From the NCBI GenBank assembly GCA_965116465.1, contig OZ220687.1, forward strand, positions 2,108,001 through 2,172,000: a DNA stretch of 64,000 nt, in the 5' to 3' direction. The stretch's first letter is position 1, and each line of letters opens with the position of its first letter. This document shows, in pieces, positions 49,602 through 57,550 of this stretch. A program made the position numbers and the translations under genes. The notes below the pieces were generated by a model, which saw only the letters and a program-made list of their open reading frames with translations, was not told the DNA's origin and did not search any database. Origin of the DNA: VXNF01 sp965116465. Lineage in GTDB: Bacteria; Actinomycetota; Acidimicrobiia; Acidimicrobiales; CATQHL01.

Positions 49602-51142
49602 CGGCGACCGGCGGAAGCGCGGCGGGCGCCCTGGTCGCCGCGACCGAGAGCCTCCTCCAGGTTCGGGGGATGTCCAAGGCGTTCGGACCGACCGAGGCTC
49701 TCATAGATGTGGACTTCGACCTGCGCGCCGGCGAGATCCACGCCCTCGTCGGCCAGAACGGATCCGGAAAGTCCACCCTCGTCAAGATTCTCGCCGGCGT
49801 CCACGACGCCGACGCCGGGTCCATCGCAATGGAGGGCGAGGAGTTCGACCCGCGCCGTCCCGGCGAGGCGCGTCTGCGGGGACTGCGCTTCGTCCACCAG
49901 GATCTCGGCCTGGTCGACAGCCTCGACGTGGTCGAGAACCTCGCCCTGGGGCGCGGCTACGACGTGCGCTTTCCCCGCCGGATCTCCTGGCGGCACGAAC
50001 GGCGCCAGGCGGGTGCCGCCCTGGCCGATCTGGGGTACCACTTCGACGTGCGTGCCCCCGTGGGCTCGCTGCAGGCCTCCGAACGGACCGGAATCGCCAT
50101 CGCCCGGGCGCTGGACGGCTGGGAGTCGGCGGCGCGCCTGCTGGTGCTGGACGAGCCGACGGCCTCCCTGCCCGAGGCCGAGGTGACGCGCCTGTTCGAC
50201 GTCGTGCGGACGATCCGCGGGCGCGGTGTCGGCGTGATCTACGTGTCACATCACCTCGACGAGGTCCTCGCTATCGCCGATCGGGTCACGATCCTGCGGG
50301 ACGGTGCTCGTGTCGGCACGTTCCCCGCAGCGGAACTCGACCACGACCGCATGGTCGAGTTGATCGTGGGGCGCGGTCCCGCCGTGGCCCACGAGGAGTC
50401 GGCGTCGCCTTCCGAGCCGCCGGAATACGAGCCCTCTCTCGTCGTGGAGGACCTGTCCGGCGCCGTGCTCAGCGACGTGAGCCTGCGCGTCGGAGCCGGC
50501 GAGGTCGTCGGCGTGGCCGGTCTCACCGGTTCGGGGCGGGAGGAGTTGGGGCCTGCGCTCTTCGGTGCCGCTGCCCGCAGGGGAACGGTGTCGGTGGGCG
50601 GGCACCCGGTTCCCACCGGTCGACCGGACCTCGCCATCGAGGCCGGGCTGGGATTCGTCCCCGCCGACCGCAAGTCGGTGGGCCTCGTGGCATCCATGGT
50701 CGTGCGCGAGAACGTGACACTCGCCGATCTGCGCCCCTACCTGCGCGGCGGCCTGCTGCGACACCGCGCCGAGCGCTCGGATGTGGACGCGTGGCTGGGA
50801 ATGCTGGACGTCCGGCCCCGCGACCAGTCACTCGGGGCGATGCGGCTCAGCGGTGGCAACCAGCAGAAGGTCCTGCTGGCCCGCTGGTTGCGCATCCGGC
50901 CCAGGGTGTTGATCCTCGACGAACCCACCCAGGGAGTGGACGTGGGGGCGAAGGCCGAGATCCACCGGCGGATCGTCGACGCCGCCCGCGAGGGCGCCGG
51001 GGTGCTGGTCTGTTCCACCGACACGGCAGAACTCGTCAGGGTCTGTGACCGTGTGCTGGTCATGCAGCGCGGCGAGGTAGGTGCCGAACTTCTCGGTCGT
51101 GATATATCAGAGGAGCGCATCGACAGACTTTGCCTGTCCTAG
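49598..51142 (+). CDS. CUT2-type ABC importer 2 ATPase (two nucleotide-binding domains)
   Basis: A 514-residue double ATPase. NBD1: Walker A GQNGSGKST, signature region LQASERTGIAIARAL, Walker B LLVLDEPTAS, H-loop YVSHHLDE. NBD2: degenerate P-loop GLTGSGREE, signature LSGGNQQK, intact Walker B VLILDEPTQG. Coupled to the permease by ATGA overlap and followed 64 bases later by the aldehyde dehydrogenase gene. Confidence 0.92.
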   Translation: MTATGGSAAGALVAATESLLQVRGMSKAFGPTEALIDVDFDLRAGEIHALVGQNGSGKSTLVKILAGVHDADAGSIAMEGEEFDPRRPGEARLRGLRFVHQDLGLVDSLDVVENLALGRGYDVRFPRRISWRHERRQAGAALADLGYHFDVRAPVGSLQASERTGIAIARALDGWESAARLLVLDEPTASLPEAEVTRLFDVVRTIRGRGVGVIYVSHHLDEVLAIADRVTILRDGARVGTFPAAELDHDRMVELIVGRGPAVAHEESASPSEPPEYEPSLVVEDLSGAVLSDVSLRVGAGEVVGVAGLTGSGREELGPALFGAAARRGTVSVGGHPVPTGRPDLAIEAGLGFVPADRKSVGLVASMVVRENVTLADLRPYLRGGLLRHRAERSDVDAWLGMLDVRPRDQSLGAMRLSGGNQQKVLLARWLRIRPRVLILDEPTQGVDVGAKAEIHRRIVDAAREGAGVLVCSTDTAELVRVCDRVLVMQRGEVGAELLGRDISEERIDRLCLS

Positions 51143-51206
51143 CGCCTCGAGCTTCGTCCCGCCTGTGGCACCCGCGCGGGCGCAACCAAACGAGCAAGGA
51201 GTACCC

Positions 51207-52622
51207 ATGCAGGAGTTCTCGCGGCTGTACATCGGAGGCGAGTGGGTCGACCCGTCGAGCGACGGGCGCATCCACATCGTCAACGCCGCCACCGAGGAGG
51301 TCATGGCCGGCGTGCCGGCGGGCGGCGACGCCGACGTCGACCGTGCCGTCGCCGCGGCGCGCGCCGCATTCCCGGGCTGGTCGGCCACTCCCCTGGACCA
51401 GCGGCTGGCCGTCCTCGGGACTGTGGCCGAAGGGATCATGGCGCGCAACGACGAACTGGCGCAGGCCGTGGTCGGCGAGGTGGGCACCCCGTCGATGATC
51501 GCCCCGATGCTGCAGACCGGTCTGGCCGCCGTCGTCTTCGGTGACAACGCCGCGCTCGCTCCCACCATCGAGATGGAGGCCACGATCGGCGGCACGTTGA
51601 CCGTCAAGGAGCCGATCGGTGTGGTCGCCGCCATCACGCCCTGGAACTTCCCCCTCGTCCAGATCGCCGTCAAGGTCGCGCCCGCCCTGGCTATGGGTTG
51701 CACCGTGATCGTCAAGCCGAGCGAGTACGCGCCTCTGACGGCCTTCATGCTCGCCGAGATCGTCCACGATGCCGGTGTTCCTGCGGGCGTGTTCAACCTG
51801 GTGTCGGGCAGGGGATCGAGCGCCGGCGAGGCGCTGGTGGCGCACCCCGACGTGGACATGGTCTCCTTCACGGGGTCCACCGCCACCGGCCGGCGGGTCT
51901 CCGAGGTTGCGGCCTCCACGGTGAAGAAGGTGACGCTGGAACTCGGCGGCAAGTCGCCTCTGATCGTGCTGGACGGTGCGCCGCTGGCCGACGCCGTGGC
52001 CGCGGCCGTGCAGGGTTGCTACATCAACTGTGGCCAGATGTGCACGGCCTCGACGCGGCTGTTGGTGCCTGAGGCGCAGCGCGACGAGGCCGTGGCGACG
52101 GCGGCCGCCATCGCCGGGTCGCTGGCGGTGGGTGATCCCGCGGCGCCCGACACGATGGTGGGGCCGCTCGTGAATGCCCGCCAGCGGGACCGGGTGCGGG
52201 AATACATCCAGTCGGGCATCGACGAGGGGGCGACGCTGGTGACCGGTGGTGTCGAGCCCCCCGACGGTCTCGAGCGCGGCTACTTCATCCGCCCCACGGT
52301 GTTCGCCGACGTGACGATGGACATGCGCATCGCCCGCGAGGAGATCTTCGGGCCGGTCCTGTCGATCCTCACCTACACCGACACCGACGACGCCGTGCGC
52401 ATCGCCAACGACACCGACTACGGCCTCGCCGCGATGGTGTTCGGCGAGCCCGACGAGGCCATGGCCGTGGCGCGCCGGCTGCGCGCCGGCTGGTTGGTGA
52501 TCAACGGTGCCGATCAGAGTTTCACGGCCCCCTACGGCGGCTACAAGCAGTCGGGACTCGGTAAGGAGTTGGGGGTGGCCGGGCTGGAGGAATACCTGGA
52601 GCAGAAGGCGATCCACGTCTGA
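51207..52622 (+). CDS. NAD(P)-dependent aldehyde dehydrogenase
   Basis: A 471-residue ALDH-superfamily enzyme with VVAAITPWNFPL, the general base Glu245 (LELGGKSP), the nucleophile Cys279 (GQMCTAS) and EEIFGPVLSIL. ATG 51207 follows CAAGGAGTACCC. It would oxidise aldehydes made by the alcohol dehydrogenases of this region to acids, which the ligases could activate. Confidence 0.93.
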   Translation: MQEFSRLYIGGEWVDPSSDGRIHIVNAATEEVMAGVPAGGDADVDRAVAAARAAFPGWSATPLDQRLAVLGTVAEGIMARNDELAQAVVGEVGTPSMIAPMLQTGLAAVVFGDNAALAPTIEMEATIGGTLTVKEPIGVVAAITPWNFPLVQIAVKVAPALAMGCTVIVKPSEYAPLTAFMLAEIVHDAGVPAGVFNLVSGRGSSAGEALVAHPDVDMVSFTGSTATGRRVSEVAASTVKKVTLELGGKSPLIVLDGAPLADAVAAAVQGCYINCGQMCTASTRLLVPEAQRDEAVATAAAIAGSLAVGDPAAPDTMVGPLVNARQRDRVREYIQSGIDEGATLVTGGVEPPDGLERGYFIRPTVFADVTMDMRIAREEIFGPVLSILTYTDTDDAVRIANDTDYGLAAMVFGEPDEAMAVARRLRAGWLVINGADQSFTAPYGGYKQSGLGKELGVAGLEEYLEQKAIHV

Positions 52623-52648
52623 GCACCGGGGCGACCGGGAGACGACCC

Positions 52649-54076
52649 ATGAACGACTACGGCGAATATGACGCGCTCGGGCTGGCGGAGCTGGTTCGAT
52701 CGGGGCAGGCGTCAGCGGGGGAATTGCTGGACGAAGCCATTGCCGCCGTCGCTGAGCGCAACGGCGCGCTGAACGCCGTCGTGACCGAGATGCACGACGA
52801 GGCGCGCGCGGAGATCGCGGCCGGAGAGCCGGCGGGACCGTTCGCCGGCGTGCCGTTCCTGCTGAAGGACCTCCGCGCCGCCTACGCCGGTGTGCCGACG
52901 ACATCCGGCAGCCACTACTGGGTGGACAACGTCCCCGAGGATGACTCCGAGACGGTGCGACGCTTCCGCCGCGCCGGGTTTGTGATCTTCGGCAAGACGA
53001 ACACGCCGGAGTTCGGCTGCTGCCCCAGCACCGAGGGCGCCCTGTTCGGCGCCACGCAGAATCCGTGGCGGGCCGGGTTCAGTGCCGGTGGCTCCTCCGG
53101 GGGATCGGGCGCCGCGGTGGCGTCGGGGATGGTTCCGGCGGCGCACGGCTCGGACGGGGGCGGCTCGCTGCGGATCCCGGCGTCGTGCTGCGGTGCGTTC
53201 TCGCTGAAGCCCACCCGGGGCCGGGTGCCGGCGGGCCCCACCTACGGCGAGGCCTGGAACGGTCTCAGCACCGAGGGCGTCATCACGCGGACGGTCCGGG
53301 ACAGCGCGGCCGTGCTGGATGCCGTGGCCGGTCCCGCTCCCGGGGATCCCTACTGGGCGCCGCCGCCGGCACGGCCCTACGCCGACGAGGTGGTGACGCC
53401 TCCCGGGCGGCTGCGGGTCGCCGTGCAGCGGGAGGCGCTGAACGGGGCGGCGGTGCACGGGGACTGCGTGGCGGCCGTCGACCGCGCTGCGGACGCTCTG
53501 GCCGACCTCGGCCACGCCGTCGTCGAGGCGGTGCCGTCCTACGACGTGAAGGGAATGGGCGACGCCTTCACACTCCTGATCGCCGCCAACGTTCAGGCCG
53601 GGCTCGACCGGTACGGCGAGGAGACCGGCCGCTCGCCCGGGCCGGGCGACCTCGAGCACGTGGTGGGCGTGCTGCGGAACATCGGCACCGACCGCACGGC
53701 TGCAGACCTGGTCCGCGCCACGTGGACGATGCACCGCGTGGGACGGGACATCGCGCCGTTCTTCGAGGCTCACGACGTGCTTCTCTCACCGGTCGTGGCC
53801 ACCCCGCCGCCCCCGCTGGGCGTCCTGGACCCCACGACGGAGGACCTGAACGGCTACCTGACCGCCGTCTTCAACTTCATCCCGTTCACGTCACTCGCCA
53901 ACATCGCCGGCGTGCCGGCCATGTCGGTCCCCTGGGACCGCAACGGCGACAACCTGCCGGTCGGCATCCACTTCACCGCCGGTCACGGCCACGAGGACGT
54001 GCTCTTCCGCCTGGCCGGACAACTCGAGCGGGCGCACCCCTGGCCCCTCCGCAGCCCGTCGCCAACCTCCGGCTGA
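52649..54076 (+). CDS. Amidase signature family hydrolase
   Basis: A 475-residue Ser-cisSer-Lys amidase: Lys73 in FLLKDLRA, cis-Ser region GGSSGGSGAA (about 147-156), nucleophile Ser173 in DGGGSLRIPAS. The C-terminal part (FTSLANIAGVPAMSVPWDR) is typical. It follows the ALDH gene by 26 bases. It probably hydrolyses an amide substrate or nitrile-derived amide imported by transporter 2. No GatB/C partners, so not the tRNA amidotransferase. Confidence 0.9.
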   Translation: MNDYGEYDALGLAELVRSGQASAGELLDEAIAAVAERNGALNAVVTEMHDEARAEIAAGEPAGPFAGVPFLLKDLRAAYAGVPTTSGSHYWVDNVPEDDSETVRRFRRAGFVIFGKTNTPEFGCCPSTEGALFGATQNPWRAGFSAGGSSGGSGAAVASGMVPAAHGSDGGGSLRIPASCCGAFSLKPTRGRVPAGPTYGEAWNGLSTEGVITRTVRDSAAVLDAVAGPAPGDPYWAPPPARPYADEVVTPPGRLRVAVQREALNGAAVHGDCVAAVDRAADALADLGHAVVEAVPSYDVKGMGDAFTLLIAANVQAGLDRYGEETGRSPGPGDLEHVVGVLRNIGTDRTAADLVRATWTMHRVGRDIAPFFEAHDVLLSPVVATPPPPLGVLDPTTEDLNGYLTAVFNFIPFTSLANIAGVPAMSVPWDRNGDNLPVGIHFTAGHGHEDVLFRLAGQLERAHPWPLRSPSPTSG

Positions 54077-54083
54077 CGGGTGC

Positions 54084-54162
54084 CCCGGCACCACCCCGTC
54101 ATCCCGGCACCACCCCGTCATCCCGGCACCACCCCGTCATCCCGGCGGAGGCCGGGATCCAC
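54084..54162. repeat. REP-like palindrome, copy D, with three 19-bp tandem units
   Basis: Three head-to-tail copies of CCCGGCACCACCCCGTCAT (54084-54140) run into a full palindrome ATCCCGGC-GGAG-GCCGGGAT (54139-54158). The stop codon and last few codons of mftF lie inside the element. Confidence 0.85.
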
Positions 54163-55654
54163 TGTCCGGCGCGCCGATCCGCGCTGCCGCCGGCCTCCCC
54201 GTCGCCCGGGCCAACCGAGGGCGCAGTGCGGCCGCCGAGCGCCCGGCCGCGGCACCGCGCCAGACGCCGGCGCAGTAGGCCGCGTCGGAGAACAGCGTCG
54301 CCGCCGTCCAGCGAAGTGGTCCAAGAGCCGGACGGCGGGTGAGCCACGAGGCCAGCGGTTCCACGACTAGAGCCGCCAACGCCAGGCGCCGACCCCAGGG
54401 CCATGCTGTGGCGGCCAGCAACAGCGGGAGCCACGTGCGGCGCAGGGCAACGGCAGCGCGCTGTCCGGATGCCAACTGTGTCGCCAGTACGAGGCGGGCG
54501 GTGCCGGCCGGCGTTGCGCCGCCGCGCTCCGCGAGGGTTCCGTGGAGCCTCCGGAGCGCGGCCGAGACGACCATTGCCGCCGGCGGGACGCCCTTGCGGC
54601 CCCGAACCACCAACGCCGCCCATGCTGCAAGGCTCCAGGAGGGGATCTCCAGAGGCGTCACCGCCGCGGGATGGCGCGCGGCCAAGGGGGCGGTGGAAGT
54701 GCCATAGGAGTAGCGCTGGCGACCCAACCCGACCCAGGTGGAGCGGTTGCGGTGGTGCACCACGATCGACGGCTCGTAGCGGACCGTCCATCCCGCCGAG
54801 CCGGCGCGCCACACGAGGTCCACGTCCTCGCCCACCCGCAGGTCCTCGTCGAATCCGTCGAGCGCCTCCAGAACGTCGCGGCGGACCAGCAGAGCCGCCG
54901 AGGGGACGTACCGCACACGCCGGCGCGGGCCGGCGATGCTCGGCAGGGGGCCCATGTCCAGCGGCGAGCAGTGGCGCTCGAAGCGGTCCAGCGCGCTGCC
55001 GGCGACCGCCGGGGCGCGCACCCGGGGCGCCACCGCCGCGACCGTCGGATCGGCGAAGTACGCCAGCAGGGGCTCCAGCCAGCCGGGCCCGACCTCCACG
55101 TCGGCGTCCAGGAAGGCCACGATGGGTGCGCCGCCCGCCCGCCATCCCTCGTTGCGCGCCGCCGCCGGTCCTCGGGCCTCGGTGTGCCTGACGAGGTGAG
55201 CGCCCGCGCACTGCGCCAGCTCGGCGATGGCGTCGGGATGCTGCGAGCCGTCCTCGGCGATCACCAGCGTGTCGGGTGCGGGCGGCGACGTTTCCAGCGA
55301 CGCCAGCAGGGCGGCGAGTCCGTCGGGGTCGTCGCGCACCGGGATGACGCAGGTCACCTCGGCAGGTTCCGGGCCGCCCGGTGGCGGTACCGGGTGCGCC
55401 ATCCCGGCCTCGCACAGCCGCCGGCCCAGCTGCCGCGCCGATCGGGTGGTGGCGGGTTCCCCGTCGCGCAGGTTGGCGAGTAGCTTTGCCGCGGGCACCG
55501 AGAGCCGCAGGCGGCGCATCGGCGATCCGCCGATCAGCGATCGGCCGTCGCCGCTGCAGCGGGTCCCGGCATCGAGGCGGATGCCGAACCCCGGCGGCAG
55601 CAGGCCGGTCTCGGGGCTCAGAGCGCCACCGCCGGTTGCCGAGCCGCCGGACAC
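54137..55654 (-). CDS. mftF: Mycofactocin glycosyltransferase MftF
   Basis: A 505-residue GT2-family enzyme that adds beta-1,4-glucose units to premycofactocin. The diagnostic N-terminal region LLPPGFGIRLD ... SLIGGSPMRRLRL is present, then a GT-A domain (from about residue 100) with metal-binding DAD (183-185), ED (276-277) in RVGEDVDLVWR, and hydrophobic C-terminal helices. GTG 55654 is the only suitable start; it has no clear SD and lies 12 bases from the divergent mftA ATG. The C-terminus ends inside a dispersed palindrome, so the last residues may be non-native. No mftB, mftC, mftD or mftE gene is nearby. Confidence 0.88.
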   Translation of the reverse strand: MSGGSATGGGALSPETGLLPPGFGIRLDAGTRCSGDGRSLIGGSPMRRLRLSVPAAKLLANLRDGEPATTRSARQLGRRLCEAGMAHPVPPPGGPEPAEVTCVIPVRDDPDGLAALLASLETSPPAPDTLVIAEDGSQHPDAIAELAQCAGAHLVRHTEARGPAAARNEGWRAGGAPIVAFLDADVEVGPGWLEPLLAYFADPTVAAVAPRVRAPAVAGSALDRFERHCSPLDMGPLPSIAGPRRRVRYVPSAALLVRRDVLEALDGFDEDLRVGEDVDLVWRAGSAGWTVRYEPSIVVHHRNRSTWVGLGRQRYSYGTSTAPLAARHPAAVTPLEIPSWSLAAWAALVVRGRKGVPPAAMVVSAALRRLHGTLAERGGATPAGTARLVLATQLASGQRAAVALRRTWLPLLLAATAWPWGRRLALAALVVEPLASWLTRRPALGPLRWTAATLFSDAAYCAGVWRGAAAGRSAAALRPRLARATGRPAAARIGAPDSGSRPPPG

Positions 55655-55666
55655 GAGGGAGGAACC

Positions 55667-55825
55667 ATGAGCCGAACGACCGGACTCGATCCGAAGGCAC
55701 CGCCGGCTGCCGGCACGGTCGTCCCGCCCGGGGAGGCGGCGGCCGATCCGGGCGACGAGTCCGGCGTCGAGGAGGAGCTGCTGATCGAGGAGATCTCGAT
55801 CGACGGCATGTGCGGAGTGTATTGA
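55667..55825 (+). CDS. mftA: Mycofactocin precursor peptide MftA
   Basis: A 52-residue peptide ending EEISIDGMCGVY, the hallmark C-terminus of MftA. The terminal Val-Tyr is decarboxylated and cross-linked by MftC (with chaperone MftB), released by MftE and deaminated by MftD. The N-terminal two thirds are a low-complexity Pro/Ala/Glu leader, as usual. A very strong ribosome site, GAGGGAGGAACC, precedes the ATG. It is divergent from mftF and followed by an mft-type SDR. Confidence 0.95.
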   Translation: MSRTTGLDPKAPPAAGTVVPPGEAAADPGDESGVEEELLIEEISIDGMCGVY

Positions 55826-55843
55826 TCCCGCTCGCACGGGTCC

Positions 55844-55863
55844 GCCCGAACGCCCCTTCGGGC
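55844..55863 (+). promoter_or_regulatory. Stem-loop between mftA and the SDR gene
   Basis: GCCCGAA (55844-55850) pairs perfectly with TTCGGGC (55857-55863) around CGCCCC. No U-run follows, so it is not a classic terminator. It may lower read-through or protect the mftA mRNA end, giving more precursor than SDR. Confidence 0.6.
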
Positions 55864-55880
55864 CGGGTTCCGGGGGAGTT

Positions 55881-56657
55881 GTGCCGGTCGCTCTGATCAC
55901 CGGCGCGGCCCGCGGCATCGGGGCGGCGGCTGCCGGGACGTTGGCGGCGCAGGGCTGGGATCTCGTGCTCACCGACATTTGCGGCGACGATCCGGCGGTC
56001 GGCTACCCCCTGGCCGGCAGGGACGACCTGACGGCGACCGCCGAGCGTTGCGGCGGGGAGGCGGTCGTCGGCGACGTGCGCGCAGCAGCGGACCTGCAGC
56101 GGGCTGTGGAGGTGGCCATAGAGCGGTTCGGACGCCTCGACGCCGCCGTGGCCGTGGCCGGGGTACTGGTGCCCGCGCCCCACGCCTGGGAGATGCCCGA
56201 GGACCACTGGCATGCCCAACTCGACACGAACCTCACCGGAGTCTTCAACCTGGCCCGCGCCGCCGTTCCGGCGCTGCTCGCCGCACCGGAACCCCGTTCG
56301 GGTCGATTCGTGGCGGTCTCCTCGGCGGCGGCGCTGAAGGCGACGCCCCGCCTCGCCGCCTACAGCGCCTCCAAGGCGGGAGTCATCGGTCTCGTGCGCG
56401 GGCTGGCCGCCGACCTGGCCGGCACGGGAATCACCGCCAACACGGTCCTGCCGGGCTCCACGGATACGACCGTCCTCGACTACAGCGCCGAGGTCTACGG
56501 CCTCGACAACCCCGACCGGTTCGCCGACCACCACGTGGACCGTCGCATCGTCGATCCCGGAGAGGTGGCCGCCGTCGTGGCGTGGCTCTGCTCGCCGGCC
56601 TCCAGCGCCCTGACCGGCGCCGTCGTTCCTGCCGATGCGGGCATGACCGCCCGCTAG
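55881..56657 (+). CDS. Mycofactocin-coupled SDR family oxidoreductase
   Basis: A 258-residue short-chain dehydrogenase: cofactor motif ITGAARGIG, NAG-equivalent AVAGVLVPAP, catalytic Ser in VSSAAALKA and the YSASK motif. Placement directly after mftA, and the long insert between the beta-2 and beta-3 regions, fit the mycofactocin-dependent SDR subfamilies that hold a non-exchangeable NAD(P) and use mycofactocin as partner. GTG 55881 follows CGGGGGAGTT. Substrate probably a secondary alcohol; not predictable. Confidence 0.88.
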   Translation: MPVALITGAARGIGAAAAGTLAAQGWDLVLTDICGDDPAVGYPLAGRDDLTATAERCGGEAVVGDVRAAADLQRAVEVAIERFGRLDAAVAVAGVLVPAPHAWEMPEDHWHAQLDTNLTGVFNLARAAVPALLAAPEPRSGRFVAVSSAAALKATPRLAAYSASKAGVIGLVRGLAADLAGTGITANTVLPGSTDTTVLDYSAEVYGLDNPDRFADHHVDRRIVDPGEVAAVVAWLCSPASSALTGAVVPADAGMTAR

Positions 56658-56685
56658 AGGACGACGCCCGGTCCCACCGCCTCGG

Positions 56686-56712
56686 CGTCATTCCGACGGA
56701 GGCCGGAATCCA
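56686..56712. repeat. REP-like palindrome, copy E
   Basis: CGTCATTCCGACGGAGG continuing CCGGAATCCA, with one change (GGC to GAC) in the left arm relative to the family. It is located between the SDR and the CDF-like transporter genes. Confidence 0.8.
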
Positions 56713-56803
56713 TCCTGCAGAGATGCGACCTGGGTCTGCCGATGCGCACTGGAGGACTGAGGGCGCCACCGGCCCCTGAGGGATCGCCGCGTAATATCTG
56801 GTC

Positions 56804-57502
56804 GTGAGCACGGTCGTCTCGCGCCTCTCCCGACCGGCTGCGGTGGCGTGGGCTCGGCGGCTGAACCGGCTGACCATCAGCTGGAACGCCATCGAGGGCG
56901 TGGCTGTGATCATTGTCGGGATCCGGGCCAGCTCGATCAGCCTCATCGGCTGGGGTTTCGACTCGTTCGTCGAGCTGGTGGCGGGGCTCGTTCTGGCGTG
57001 GCGCCTGCGGCTGGAGGGCGGCGACGCCGACACCCGGCACGCGGCGGATCGGCGCGCTCAGCGTCTCATCGCGGCCTGCTTCGCCGTGCTCGCCGCCTAC
57101 GTGCTGGCCGAGTCGCTGCGCGACCTCATCTCCGGCGACCCGCCCGACGGTTCGATCCTGGGCATCGCCCTGGCGGCCCTGTCGCTGGTGGTGATGCCGA
57201 TCCTGGCGCGCCTGAAGCTGCAGTTGGCGGTGGTGCTCGGATCCCAGGCGGTGCAGGCCGAGGCGGCCCAGACGACCCTGTGCGCGCTGCTCTCGGGCGC
57301 GGTCTTGATCGGGCTGGGAGCGAACGTGCTCTTCGGTTGGTGGTGGGCCGACCCCTCCGCAGGTCTCTTCATCGCCGTCGCCGCCGCCTACACCGCGGTC
57401 CGCATGTGGCGAGCCGACTCGCTCGCCGACACCTGCTGCGACGTGCCCCTGACCGACCTGGCCGATGACGCACGCGACGCGCCGGACAGTAGGCCCGGGT
57501 AG
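56804..57502 (+). CDS. Cation transporter, CDF-like
   Basis: A 232-residue membrane protein with five to six helices. The second-helix motif LIGWGFDSFVELVAG resembles the metal-binding helix of cation diffusion facilitators, and a matching acidic position is in EAAQTTLCALLSG. There is no long His loop or C-terminal cytosolic domain, so it is a short-form relative. The GTG start lies 6 bases after a TAATAT -10 box (56792-56797) with no SD, so the mRNA is probably leaderless. Confidence 0.7.
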   Translation: MSTVVSRLSRPAAVAWARRLNRLTISWNAIEGVAVIIVGIRASSISLIGWGFDSFVELVAGLVLAWRLRLEGGDADTRHAADRRAQRLIAACFAVLAAYVLAESLRDLISGDPPDGSILGIALAALSLVVMPILARLKLQLAVVLGSQAVQAEAAQTTLCALLSGAVLIGLGANVLFGWWWADPSAGLFIAVAAAYTAVRMWRADSLADTCCDVPLTDLADDARDAPDSRPG

Positions 57503-57550
57503 CTCCGAACGATCCTGAGCATCCCACCCACGCCGCCCTAGAGTGCCCGG

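Noticed and set aside
54084..54140. Possible CRISPR array
   Set aside because: The three 19-bp units are directly adjacent with no unique spacers and belong to the dispersed palindrome family; no cas gene is present.
54099..56534. An 811-codon minus-strand frame across mftF, mftA and the SDR
   Set aside because: It is out of frame with mftF, Arg/Pro/Gly-rich and without motifs, whereas mftF, mftA and the SDR have clear family signatures.
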